This document shows positions 23,736-33,900 of a stretch of 64,000 nt of DNA, piece after piece (position 1 is the stretch's first letter; the number at the start of each line of letters is the position of its first letter). The translations under genes and the position numbers were made by a program. Location of the stretch: contig NZ_JACGXL010000001.1 of NCBI RefSeq assembly GCF_014138265.1, positions 1,144,074 through 1,208,073 of the forward strand, in the 5' to 3' direction. This DNA comes from Dokdonella fugitiva (GTDB taxonomy: Bacteria; Pseudomonadota; Gammaproteobacteria; Xanthomonadales; Rhodanobacteraceae). The notes below the pieces were generated by a model, which saw nothing but the letters and a program-made list of their open reading frames with translations, was not told the origin of the DNA and did not search any database.

Positions 23736-25896
23736 TGACCTCGAACGTGACCGGCACGATCACGCGCGGATGCGCGTTGTCGCCGTTGTCGATGCACAGG
23801 TCCGCGCTGTAGGTGCCGGCAGCGAGCGACGTCGCGTCGAACGTGAGCGTGACGTCGTTCGCCTCGCCCGGCATCGCGGCGCCGCCGCCGACGTCCCAGT
23901 GCAGCCATGGCACCGCGTCGCGCACGTTGCACGGGCCGAGGCTCGCGATCGCGAATGCGCTGAGGCCGTTCGAGCGCCCGTCCGGGCCGACCACGTCGAC
24001 CGCGGTCGCGTGCCCGGTCGCGGTGTCGACCGTGTAGATGCTTTCGGCCTGCTGCGCGGCGTCGCCGGCGAGTAGGTAAAGCGTGCCGGTGGCGTCGTCG
24101 AAGTCCATGTCGGCGCCGGCGACCTGGAAGCCGAGCGGTCCGATCACGCTCGCGTGGGCGCTGTTTCGATCGATCGCGACGAGGCTGCTGCTGACGCCGT
24201 CGATCCCATAGAGCAGGCCTTCAGGGCTCACCGCGATCGCCTGCACCTGGGTGCCGAGTTGCGCATCGTCGATGCCGCCGATCGCGCCGACGATCGTCGA
24301 TGCGCCCGTCGCGGGATCGATGCGCAGCAGGTGCGAGGTGCGTCGTTCGAAGCCGCCGAACGAAACGCCCCAGAAGCGGTTGCTGGTCGCGTCGTAATGC
24401 ATGCCGACCCAGTCCTCCTCGGGCGCGGGCGCGGTCCAGCCGATGTGCACGAACTGGTCGATGCAGGCGCAATCGGTCGTCTGCACCGCGAGCAGTTCGT
24501 CCTGCCAGTGGTCGATCGCGTAGACGGTGCCGAAATCGTTGCCGCCGAAGTCGGCCGCGGCGATGCGGCGCATGCCGTAGAACACCGGCACGATCGGATC
24601 CGGGTGCAGCACGTCGAACGTGACGAGCGGCGGATCGGTCGGCCACTGGTCGAACGCATAGGCGGGCAAGGTCGCACCGAGCGGTCCCGGTCGAGTCGAC
24701 GATGCGCGCGCCGGCGCCCCCGTCGCCGCGGCGCCCATGCCCCAGCCGAGCGGCAGCGTGCCGATGTTGCCGATCGCGAGCATCGCGGTCGTCGTCGCTC
24801 CCGCGTTCGCGCTGGCCGAGATCGTCGTGGGCGTGACCTGGATGATCGGCTTGCCGACCGTGAGTTCGGCGCTCGCCGACGCGGTGTACGCGCTCACCGG
24901 GATCGGCGAGTAGCGCACGACGAGTCCGTCCTGCAGGCGCGCAGCGTTGCGCGAATAGGTCTGCGCGGGCAGCGCGCCGGAGTTGAGTCCGGCGGTCGCC
25001 CACAGGCCGTGGTCGTACTGCGCATCGCCGAACGACGTGTCCTCGTACTGGAAGTCGATCGTGCCGTCGGCCTCGTGCAGCACGAGTTCGAACGTCACGC
25101 CGTCGGGCGTCGCCGGGAAGCGCAGGTCGTCCTTCCACTCGACGACGAAGCGGCGATCGGGCGCGTCGCCGAGCGTCTGCGCGTAGACCGTGCCCGGCGA
25201 CTGGAAGAACGTGTCCCACCAGGGCAGCAACGCGGGACCAAGCGTCGTCGCCGGCAGCGGCGACGGCGTGTACGGCAGGTAGCCGGCGTCGACACCGAAC
25301 AGGATACCGCCGTTGATGCCCACGGTGACGCGATCGGCGGTGATGCCGTAGTAGGTGAACGGGAAGCCGATCGCCACCGGCGCGGTCGCGTTGCGCGACG
25401 GATCGATGTCGAGCGGCGTGCCCGTCGCGGCGATTTCGACGAACGCGTACTGCGGACCTTGCGCACCATCGTCGAAGCCGTCGCCGAACACGCGATCGGG
25501 ATCGTTCTGCGCGACGCTGTAGTCGGGCGCGACCGGGAACGCGGTCCACTGCGTCTGCAGCACGCGTGATTCGAGCGCGGTCGCGATTCGGTTGTAGCGG
25601 TACGTGCCACCCGGCGCGATCGCCTGCGGCTCGAGGATCTTGAAGCGACCGATGTCGTCCTGCTCGGCGGTCACGAACGCGAGCGTTTCGCCGGTCCCGT
25701 TGGTGATCGTGTAGCAATAGTTGACCTCGGTTCCGGTCATCACGCTGAGGCTCGGCTGGTCGCCGCAGCTGCCCGGCGTGGTGTCGGTCGACAAGGTCAG
25801 CGCAAGGTGGAGGCCGGGCGTGCCGGCGACGGCCGGCCCGGCGCACAGCGCGAGCAGGAACGCGGCGGGGAATCGTAGCGTGCGGAAGGCATTCAT
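23725..25896 (-). CDS. Large secreted protein of unknown function with C-terminal Ig-like module
   Basis: The protein has 723 residues. It opens with a signal peptide (FRTLRFPAAFLLALCAGPAV, cleavage after VAG). Residues 25-130 form an Ig-like domain (GTEVNYCYTITNGTGETLAF). Next comes a region like the nidogen-type beta domains of extracellular proteins (IGFPFTYYGITADRVTVGIN, then LLPWWDTFFQSPGTVYAQ, FVVEWKDDLRF). A beta-propeller-like stretch follows (LLRIDPATGASTIVGAIGG, LYGIDGVSSSLVAIDR). The end (VPWLHWDVGGGAAMPG, TYSADLCIDNGDNAHPRVIV) repeats the last module of the upstream gene's product. The ATG overlaps that gene's stop, so the two are coupled. Role unknown, probably cell surface or released. 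Confidence 0.8.
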   Translation of the reverse strand: MNAFRTLRFPAAFLLALCAGPAVAGTPGLHLALTLSTDTTPGSCGDQPSLSVMTGTEVNYCYTITNGTGETLAFVTAEQDDIGRFKILEPQAIAPGGTYRYNRIATALESRVLQTQWTAFPVAPDYSVAQNDPDRVFGDGFDDGAQGPQYAFVEIAATGTPLDIDPSRNATAPVAIGFPFTYYGITADRVTVGINGGILFGVDAGYLPYTPSPLPATTLGPALLPWWDTFFQSPGTVYAQTLGDAPDRRFVVEWKDDLRFPATPDGVTFELVLHEADGTIDFQYEDTSFGDAQYDHGLWATAGLNSGALPAQTYSRNAARLQDGLVVRYSPIPVSAYTASASAELTVGKPIIQVTPTTISASANAGATTTAMLAIGNIGTLPLGWGMGAAATGAPARASSTRPGPLGATLPAYAFDQWPTDPPLVTFDVLHPDPIVPVFYGMRRIAAADFGGNDFGTVYAIDHWQDELLAVQTTDCACIDQFVHIGWTAPAPEEDWVGMHYDATSNRFWGVSFGGFERRTSHLLRIDPATGASTIVGAIGGIDDAQLGTQVQAIAVSPEGLLYGIDGVSSSLVAIDRNSAHASVIGPLGFQVAGADMDFDDATGTLYLLAGDAAQQAESIYTVDTATGHATAVDVVGPDGRSNGLSAFAIASLGPCNVRDAVPWLHWDVGGGAAMPGEANDVTLTFDATSLAAGTYSADLCIDNGDNAHPRVIVPVTFEVTAP

Positions 25897-28127
25897 GGCG
25901 TCTCGAAACCGTCGGCGAAGATGAGGTCGGGGTTGCCGCCCGTGACGTTCAGGGTGACCGGCACCGCGACCGTCGCGTGCGAGGCGTCGGAGGTCTGCAC
26001 GCACAAGGTCGCCGTGTACGTGCCCGCGGCGAGCGCACCCGCGTCGACGCCGACGCTGACGTCCGCGGTCGTCGCGGCGGCGACGTCGCCGCCGGCCGGC
26101 GTCGCCGCGAGCCACGGCACGTCGCCCGCGGCGCTGCAGGCGGCTTCGCTTTCGCCGATCGCGAACGAGAGCGTGCTGCCGGTTTCGCCGGCGTTGCCGA
26201 CGTGCAGCGTATCCGATGCGTTGCCGCCCGGCGCGAGCGTGAAGGCGAATTGCAACGGCGAAACCTGCGCGAGCGCCTGCGGCACGTCGCTGCAGCCGAA
26301 CGACACGGTGTCGATCCACCAGCCGCTGCGCGACGCACTGACGTCGCTCGCGATGCGCCAGCGCAGCCGCACCGGCTGGCCGATCGCGGTCGCGGGATAG
26401 TTCGCGCGCGTGCTGATCCAGCCGCCGCTGTCGCCGGTCCAGGCGGCGCGCCCGGCGATCGCGCTGGAGCCGATCATCGTGTCGGCGTAACCGCCTTCGA
26501 CGAAGCTGCCCCCGGCGTCGACGAAATCGACCCAGGCGCCGCCCGCGATCGCGATCTCGAGCACGCCGCCGTCGTAGGTCGGCTCGAGGTCGTAGTGCTG
26601 GCGGAACGCGAGCATCGCACCGGCCTGCGGCACGAACGTCGGCGCCTCGAGCATCGTGTCGGACGGCGACGACGGATCCGCGGCGAATGCGGCGTTCGGC
26701 GCGGTGTCGGCATCGGCGACGGTCTGCCAGGTGTTCGCGCCCTGCGCGACGGCGACGCTCCAGCCCGACGGCAAGCCGGGCGCGGCGACGCCGTCGAACG
26801 CCTCGACCAGCGGCGTCGTGCACGTGCCTGCGCCGGCATCGAACACGTAGCCGGCGCCCGGCCAACCGTCGGCGCCGCTCGCGAATTCCGCGCCGATCAG
26901 CGCGGTGCTGCCGTCGAGCGCGGCGCCGATGCCGAATTCCGCGCCGTCCGACGCGTCGGCGGCGACGAGCTTCGCCTGTTGCGACCAGGCGCCGCCGGAT
27001 CGCGTGTAGACGTACGCGGCACCCGCGTTCTGCGCGACCGCGAGATCGGAGAACAGCGAACCGGCGATCGCGACGCCGCCCGACAGCGCGACCGACGTGC
27101 CGAACCCGTCGCCGTTGAACGCATCGCCGGCGACGAGCTTGCCCTGCTCGCTCCAGCTTGCACCGCTACCGACGAACACGTACGCGGCGCCCTGCCCGGC
27201 CATGCCGTTCGAGGAGGCGCCGATGATCGCCTGTCCGGCGTCGAGCGCGACCGCTCCGCCGAAACCGTCCCACGCTTCGCCGTCGCTCGCGACGAGGCGC
27301 GTGCGCTCGCTCCAGCTGCCGCCGTCGCGCGTGTAGACGTACGCGGTGCCTTGCCCCTGGTTCGCGCCGACCGTCGCCGACACCGCGCCGACGAGCACGC
27401 TGTCGCCGCGCACCGATACCGCGCGGCCGAACTGCACCCACGCTGCGCCGTCGGAAGCGGCGAGTTTCGATTCGAGGTTCCAGCCGCCGTCGAATGCGTA
27501 GACGTACGCGGCGCCCTGGCTCGTGTTGCCGTTCACCGTCGCGTTCTGCGCGCCGACCACGACGGTATCGCCGTCGATCGCGACTGCGTTGCCGTAGCCG
27601 TCGAACGCGGCGCCGTCGGTGGCGGCGAGCTTCGCCTGCTGCGTCCACGTCGTGCCGGAGCGCTCGAATACGTACGCCGCACCCTGCCCGGCGACGCCGC
27701 CGATCGCCGCGAAGCGCGCGCCGACGACGATGCGCTCGCCGGAGATCGCGAGTGCGAAGCCGAACTCGTCGCCGGCGACGCCGTCGTCGGCGACGAGGCG
27801 CGCCTGCTGCGTCCACACGCCGCCGTCGCGCACGTAGACGAAGGCGGCGCCCTGGCCGTCGTTGCCGCCGACATCGGCGCCCGCCGCACCGACCACGGCG
27901 GTGTCGCCGTCGAGCGCGACCGCGCGGCCGGCGTAGTCGTTGCTCGCGGCGACGTCGGCAAGCAACTTCGCCTGCTGCGTCCAGCCGGCGCCACCAGCGA
28001 CGACGCCGCCGTGCACGGGATCGGGCGGCGCGGCCGTGGCGATCGAAGCGAGCAGCGAGGCGATGAACGCGAGTACGAGGACGACGGCGTCGCGACGGGC
28101 GCGGCGGATCGGTTGGTGCGGCATCAT
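25893..28127 (-). CDS. Secreted FG-GAP beta-propeller protein ending in DGFETP
   Basis: The protein has 744 residues. A basic N-terminus and hydrophobic core (DAVVLVLAFIASLLASIATA) form a signal. Residues about 45-425 hold seven or eight FG-GAP repeats of about 52 residues with the pattern W-TQQAKL-A-DGA-D-FG-AVALDGDT-VVGA and GQGAAYVY. A jelly-roll-like domain follows (PLVEAFDGVAAPGLPSGWSV, WWIDTVSFGC). Last is an Ig-like module (VPWLAATPAGGDVAA) and the extreme C-terminus LIFADGFETP. The same kind of DGFE ending occurs on many exported proteins of this bacterial order, so it may be a sorting signal; that is inference. Start MM at 28127 has SD ggaggg. Confidence 0.82.
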   Translation of the reverse strand: MMPHQPIRRARRDAVVLVLAFIASLLASIATAAPPDPVHGGVVAGGAGWTQQAKLLADVAASNDYAGRAVALDGDTAVVGAAGADVGGNDGQGAAFVYVRDGGVWTQQARLVADDGVAGDEFGFALAISGERIVVGARFAAIGGVAGQGAAYVFERSGTTWTQQAKLAATDGAAFDGYGNAVAIDGDTVVVGAQNATVNGNTSQGAAYVYAFDGGWNLESKLAASDGAAWVQFGRAVSVRGDSVLVGAVSATVGANQGQGTAYVYTRDGGSWSERTRLVASDGEAWDGFGGAVALDAGQAIIGASSNGMAGQGAAYVFVGSGASWSEQGKLVAGDAFNGDGFGTSVALSGGVAIAGSLFSDLAVAQNAGAAYVYTRSGGAWSQQAKLVAADASDGAEFGIGAALDGSTALIGAEFASGADGWPGAGYVFDAGAGTCTTPLVEAFDGVAAPGLPSGWSVAVAQGANTWQTVADADTAPNAAFAADPSSPSDTMLEAPTFVPQAGAMLAFRQHYDLEPTYDGGVLEIAIAGGAWVDFVDAGGSFVEGGYADTMIGSSAIAGRAAWTGDSGGWISTRANYPATAIGQPVRLRWRIASDVSASRSGWWIDTVSFGCSDVPQALAQVSPLQFAFTLAPGGNASDTLHVGNAGETGSTLSFAIGESEAACSAAGDVPWLAATPAGGDVAAATTADVSVGVDAGALAAGTYTATLCVQTSDASHATVAVPVTLNVTGGNPDLIFADGFETP

Positions 28128-28339
28128 TCCCTCCGGGATCGACAAAGGAGCCACCGGCGAGCGTCGGATCGCGACGGGGAGCTCCCGCCGGCAGCAAGGC
28201 CGCAACGATCGCGCGCCGCGCGCGGGCGCACACTCGAAAGCCGTTGCATTCGCATTACGAAAAAATTTGCCCGATGGGACAGCCGCTTGCAGGTGGGCCG
28301 CAATGCGAAGCGAACGCCGTGCGTGCGACGGCGCGCGCT

Positions 28340-30682
28340 TCAGGCGTCGGGCGGATGACGCAATGCGGTCGGGATCGTGCGTTCGCCGGCGAGCCGCTCC
28401 GCCTGCGCCAGCGCGCCGTACCACGGTGCCGACGCATGCAGGCGGTGGAACAACTCGACCTGCAGCAGCGCGCAGCGGTAGTCGCGATCGGCCCACGCCG
28501 ACACGCGGCCGATCGTCGCCTGGGCGTCGGCATCGCGCCCGAGCGCGAGTTGCCAGCGCCCGTACGCATCGACCGCGGCGACGAGATCGTCGGCGACGCC
28601 GCCGGCGTCGGCATGCGCGAGCGCGCGCGTGAACGCAGCATCGGCCGCCTCGCGCCGGCCCGCGGCCGCATCGATCACCGCCTGCGCGAGCGACTCCCAG
28701 GCGAGGCTGCGCTCGTCGCCGGCCACGGCCTCCGCGTCGAATGCCGCTTGCGCGCCGCGACCGAGCGCGACGAGCGCGCGGCTGCGCGCCGCATGGAACC
28801 AGGCCCGCAACGCCGCGACGTCGGGCGTGCGCTCGCCCGCGAGCGCGGTGGCGGCGATCGCTTCGGCGTCCTGCCAGCGTCCGTCGTCGACCGCCATCGA
28901 GGCGCGCACGCGCGCGATGCGCAGCGCGGATTCGGGATTGCGCGAAGCCGGCTCCTGCGCCGCCTCGCCGACGAGCACGCCTGCCTCGGCGAGGCGACCG
29001 AGCGCGTACAGCACGTCGATGCGATCGGCGAGCATCTGCATGCGCAACTGCGGATCGCGCACGCGCGCGCGCAAGGTCCAGGCGCGGTCGCTGAGCACGA
29101 GCGCGCCCGCGTGGTCGAGCAGGCGTTCGCGGCAGGCGAACAGCATCGACAGCGTGTGCAACTGCTCGTTGACCGCATTGAAGCGCTCGAACACGGCGGC
29201 GGCGCGCTCGAGTGCGGGTTGTGCCGCGTCGATGCGGCCGCGTTGCAGCTCGAGTTCACCCGCGACCATGTCGAGGCGCGCCTGCCCCGGCGCATCGCCG
29301 GCCTGCTGCAGTTCGATCCGCGCGCGCGCGAGATCCTGCAGCGCGTCCGCGTAGCGGCCCTGTGCGGCGCGCGCGGCACCGCGGCCGCCGTACGCCTGGC
29401 CGAGCTCGAGCGGCCGGTGCCAGGCTTCGACTTCGGCGATCGCGGCCGCGAAGTCGCGCTCGGACTGCGCGTAGTCGCCGCGGTTGAGGTGGATCGTGCC
29501 GAGTCCGGTCAGCGCACCTGCGCGCAGGGCCGGATCCTTGGCGGCCGGCTCGTCCTCGAGCAGCGAGGTGAGCGCCTTGGCCACCGCGTCGAGGTTGCCG
29601 GCGCGGAAATCGACCTGGGCGAGGCGGTAGCGCAGCTGCGGTTCCGCCTGCACGAGCGCCGGCGCGCGCAGCAGGATCGCGCGCGCGACCTCGAGCTGGT
29701 TCGCGAGCATCGCCGCGTTCGCGCGCTGCAGCGTCTCGTCGAGCGCCGCGTCGGGCCCCGGCTCGTCGGGTGCGAGGCGGCCGAGGCGCACGAGCAGGCG
29801 GTCGCCGGCGGCGCGCAGGGTCGACAGCGCCTCGCGTCCGTCCGCTTCCACCGCGATCGGTTCGCCGTACGCCGGGCGGGCGTGCAGCGCGACGTGCCAC
29901 CCTTGCGCCGTGACCGTCGCAGCGCCGTCGACGAGCAGGTCGACGCCGGTCGCGGCGCGCAGGTGCACGTCGTCGCCGGCGGCGCCATCCGCGTGCAGCG
30001 CCGCGAGCACGGCCTCGCTCGGCGGTACGCGCAGGCCGCCCGCGCGCAGGCGCGTCGCGAGCGCGTCCATGCCGCCGAGGCGCAACCAGTCCTGCGGCGG
30101 CGTCGCGGTGACGTCGAGCGGACGCACGAGCGCGCCCGGCGTCGCCGCCTCGGCCGGCGGTGGCGGAGAGCGCCAGCGCGTCCAGGCGACGAATCCGAAT
30201 GCACACACGAGCAGCGCGGCCACGACGGCGAACCAGCGCCTGCGAGGCGCCTCATGGCGTGGCGGCTCGACCGGCGCCTGCTCGCGCGGCTCGGGTTCGT
30301 GCGATGGCGGCGTCGCAGGCATGGGCGACGGCGCGTCGGCGCCGTCCGCGGCCGGCGTCGCCAGCGTGCGCACTTCGGCCAGCCAGCGGTAGCCGAACTT
30401 CGGCATCGTGCGGATGTAGTGCTGGTCGTTGCCGTCGTCGCCGATCGCGCGGCGCGCGCGCAGCACGATCTGGCCGAGCTGCGCGTCCGAGACGTCGACG
30501 CGGCCCCACAGCGCCGCGACGAGCTCGTCGCGGCCGACCGCGCGCTCGCGGTTCTCGATCAGGTACAGCAGGCAGTCGAATACCCGCGTCGGCACGGTCA
30601 CCGGCACGCCACCGCGGCGCAGTTCGCGCGCGGAGCGGTCGAGGCGGAAGTCGTCGAAGAGGTAGGTGATCGGCGATGGCAT
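28340..30682 (-). CDS. CadC-like membrane-bound winged-helix regulator with periplasmic TPR domain
   Basis: The protein has 780 residues. Residues 1-103 are an OmpR/PhoB-type winged helix (YLFDDFRLDRSARELRRGG, LLYLIENRERAVGRDELVAA, MPKFGYRWL). A Pro/Glu-rich linker leads to a single transmembrane helix at residues 150-168 (WFAVVAALLVCAFGFVAWT). The remaining 600 residues are helical TPR-like repeats in the periplasm (for example DYAQSERDFAAAIAEVEAW and YGGRGAARAAQGRYADALQD). This is the ToxR/CadC plan of one-component membrane signalling. It is divergent from the alpha-2-macroglobulin operon across 294 bp, which suggests, but does not prove, that it controls it. Confidence 0.85.
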   Translation of the reverse strand: MPSPITYLFDDFRLDRSARELRRGGVPVTVPTRVFDCLLYLIENRERAVGRDELVAALWGRVDVSDAQLGQIVLRARRAIGDDGNDQHYIRTMPKFGYRWLAEVRTLATPAADGADAPSPMPATPPSHEPEPREQAPVEPPRHEAPRRRWFAVVAALLVCAFGFVAWTRWRSPPPPAEAATPGALVRPLDVTATPPQDWLRLGGMDALATRLRAGGLRVPPSEAVLAALHADGAAGDDVHLRAATGVDLLVDGAATVTAQGWHVALHARPAYGEPIAVEADGREALSTLRAAGDRLLVRLGRLAPDEPGPDAALDETLQRANAAMLANQLEVARAILLRAPALVQAEPQLRYRLAQVDFRAGNLDAVAKALTSLLEDEPAAKDPALRAGALTGLGTIHLNRGDYAQSERDFAAAIAEVEAWHRPLELGQAYGGRGAARAAQGRYADALQDLARARIELQQAGDAPGQARLDMVAGELELQRGRIDAAQPALERAAAVFERFNAVNEQLHTLSMLFACRERLLDHAGALVLSDRAWTLRARVRDPQLRMQMLADRIDVLYALGRLAEAGVLVGEAAQEPASRNPESALRIARVRASMAVDDGRWQDAEAIAATALAGERTPDVAALRAWFHAARSRALVALGRGAQAAFDAEAVAGDERSLAWESLAQAVIDAAAGRREAADAAFTRALAHADAGGVADDLVAAVDAYGRWQLALGRDADAQATIGRVSAWADRDYRCALLQVELFHRLHASAPWYGALAQAERLAGERTIPTALRHPPDA

Positions 30683-30976
30683 GCGTGGAACCGGCGCGGC
30701 CGGGCGCGAGCGCCGGACCCGCGCCGCAACGGCGGCGCGTCCGCGATCATAGCGTCGCCGCCGCCGCGCCGCGTGCTGCACCGCGACTAGCCGCGTGCGG
30801 GCCGACCGTGCGGCCGTCCACGGCCGCACTGCCAACCGCGACACGTCGCGTGCGCGCTGCCGCGCACGGGCGCCGCGTCGACCGCGTTCCGCCCTCGTCC
30901 GCCCCGGTGCCGCCATAATCTTCCGCCATAAATCGGCCGCGTATACTTCACGCGCCATCTACCCGGGGAGTCCACA
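30683..30976. other. Divergent intergenic region between the CadC-like gene and the alpha-2-macroglobulin gene
   Basis: The 294-bp gap contains a candidate -10 hexamer TATACT at 30942-30947 on the plus strand, 29 nt before the macroglobulin ATG. SD-like ggggag is at 30965-30970. No clear -35 hexamer lies at the right distance, which would fit activator dependence. AT-rich islands (CATAATC and CATAAATC around 30914-30933) stand out against the GC-rich surroundings. No gene is seen. Confidence 0.5.
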
Positions 30977-33900
30977 ATGGATCTGCGTTCGCCCGCGTCG
31001 CGCCTGCGACTCGTCGGCACGGCGTTGCTCGTCGCCGTCACCCTCGCCGCCTGCAACCGTTCCGCCGACCAGGTGCCGGAAGTGCAAGGCAAGAAGCCCA
31101 TCGCGGCCGAGGCGGCCAAGCCGGCGAAGGCCGAAGGCTTCGCACTCGCCTCCGCGCGCGCCGAGCAGCACGACGGCCAGCTCGCGCTCGCGCTCGAATT
31201 CAGCCAGCCGCTGGTCGGCACGCAGGCGTTCGACACGCTGATCGGCGTGACCGATCCGAAGGGCGCCGCCGTGGAGGGCAGCTGGTCGCTCGACGAGGAC
31301 GGCAAGACGCTGCACTTCCCGTTCATCCAGGCCGACCAGAGCTACGCGGTCAAGATCAAGGGCGAGCTTGCCGCCGCCGACGGCAAGACGCTCGGCAGCG
31401 AGCTGTCCAAGGACGTCTACACCGGCCCGATGGAACCGAACGCGGCGTTCGCCTCGCAGGGCAACGTGCTGCCCGCGCGCGAGACGCGCGGCCTGCCGGT
31501 GATCTCGGTCAACGTCAAGGACGTCGACGTCGAGTTCATGCGCGTGCGCGACGAGGAAGTCGCGAACTTCTTCGCCGCCTACCAGAAGAACGGCAAGCGC
31601 AGCTCCTACGAACTCGATCCGCGCTACGGCTGGGGCCGCGAGGGCTCGCCGATCACGCAGATCGCCGACTCGGTCTACTCGAACCGCTTCGCGCTCGCCG
31701 GCAAGGACAACGAGCGCGCGGTCAACTACCTGCCGATCCAGTCGATCTCCGAACTGTCCAAGCCCGGCCTGTATTTCGCGGTGATGAAGCGCGCCGGCAC
31801 CTTCAACGAGGAGTTCGAGACGAGCTTCTTCTTCGTCAGCGACATCGGCCTGCACACGCGCGCTTACGCGCAAGCACTGTTCGTGCACGCGGCGTCGCTG
31901 AAGAGCGGCGCGCCGCTCGCGGGCGTCGAATTGTCCGTGCTCGACGGCAAGGGCGAGTCGATCGTCGCCGGCAAGACCGACGGCAACGGCAACGCCCAGC
32001 TCGCCTACACGCTCAAGGCCGACCAGGTGCTCGTCGCGAAGAGCGGCAACGACGTCTCGCTGCTGCCGTTCAACCAGCCGGCGCTCGACCTGTCCGACTT
32101 CGCGGTCGCCGGCCGCAAGCAGGCGTGGTTCGACGTGTTCGCGTGGGCCGACCGCGACCTGTACCGCCCGGGCGAGACGATCGCGCTGTCGGCGCTCTTG
32201 CGCGACTTCGACGGCAACCTGATCAAGCCACAGCCGCTGTTCATCACGCTCAAGCAGCCGGACGGCCGCACCTACGCCGAGACGAAGCTCGAACCGAAGG
32301 ACCTCAACTACTTCGAATGGTCGCGCGAGATCCCGGTCGACGCGCCGACCGGACGCTGGCAGGTCGAGTTCCGTACCGACCCGAAATCGAGCCAGGTCAC
32401 GCAGGGTCTCACGTTCCGCATCGAGGAATTCCTGCCCGAGCGCCTCAAGCTCGATCTCGCGAGCGAACAGGCCGTGCTCAAACCCGGCGAGCCGCTCAAG
32501 CTCGCGGTCGAGGGCGACTACCTCTACGGCGCGCCGGCCGCGGGCAACCGCTTCACCGCGCGCCTCACCGTCGCCGCCGACCAGCATCCGGTCGACGCGC
32601 ACAAGGATTTCTGGTTCGGCGATCCGACCGTCGAGTTGCCCAAGGAAGCGAAGGACGTCGTCGACGAAGCGCTCGACGAGCACGGCAAGCTCGAGCAGGA
32701 CATCGAGATCCCCGAAGGCGCGAAGCCGGCGACGCCGATTGCCGCGATGCTCTCGGGCAGCGTCTACGAAAGCGGCGGCCGCACCGTCACGCGCACGCTC
32801 AAGCGCACCGTATGGCCGGCCGAGGCGCTGGTCGGCGTGCGCCCGCTGTTCGACCTCAAGGAAGGCTCCGACGCGCGTGGACGCGCGGGCTTCGAACTGA
32901 TCCGCAGCAACGCGGCGGGCGACCTCGTAGCAGGCCAGCACCTCAAGCTCACGCTCGTGCGCGAGCACCGCGATTTCCACTGGACCTTCGACAAGGACAG
33001 CGGCTGGCACTTCGAATACGTGCAGCGCTACGAGGACAGCGAGAAGCGCGACATCGACGTCGAGGCGGGCAAGGTCGCGAAGTTCGACGTGCCGGTCGAC
33101 TGGGGCAACTACCGCGTCGAGATCCTCGATCCGGCGACCGGCCTGACCACGCGCCTGCCGTTCTTCGCGGGCTGGAGCTGGAACGACGACAACCGCGGCA
33201 AGGAAGCGCGTCCCGACAAGGTCAAGCTCGCGCTCGACAAGCCGAACTACCACGAAGGCGACACGCTCAAGGTCACGATCACGCCGCCGCAGGGCGGACC
33301 GGGCCTGCTGCTGGTCGAGTCGGACCATCTCATCTATTCGAAGAACATCGACGCGCAGCCGGGCGCGGTGTTCGAGATCCCGGTGACGAAGGAGTTCGAG
33401 CGCCACGACGTCTACGTGACCGCGCTGGTGTTCCGCGGTGGTTCGGCGACCGACAAGATCACCCCCGCACGCGCGGTCGGCGAAGCCTGGGTGCCGATGG
33501 ATCGCGCCAACCGCAAGATCGACGTCGCGGTCGACGCGCCGAAGCAGATGAAGCCCGAGACCGACCTGCCGGTCGCGGTGAAGGCGCCCGCGCTCGCGGG
33601 CAAGAAGGCCTACGTGACCGTCTCCGCGGTCGACGTCGGCATCCTCAACATCACGCGCTTCGCGCGCCCGGACGCGAACGCGTGGTTCTTCGCGCAGCGT
33701 GCGCTCGGCATCGACGCGTACGACCTGTACGGCCGCGTGATCGAGAGCTTCGACGGCAACACGGCCAAGCTCCGCTACGGCGGCGACATGGCGCTCGGCG
33801 CGCTGCCGCAGGCGCGCCGGCCGACCGCCAAGGTGCTGACCGTCGATCTCTTCTCCGGCGTCGTGGCGCTCGACGCCAAGGGCGAGGCGAAGGTCGCGCT

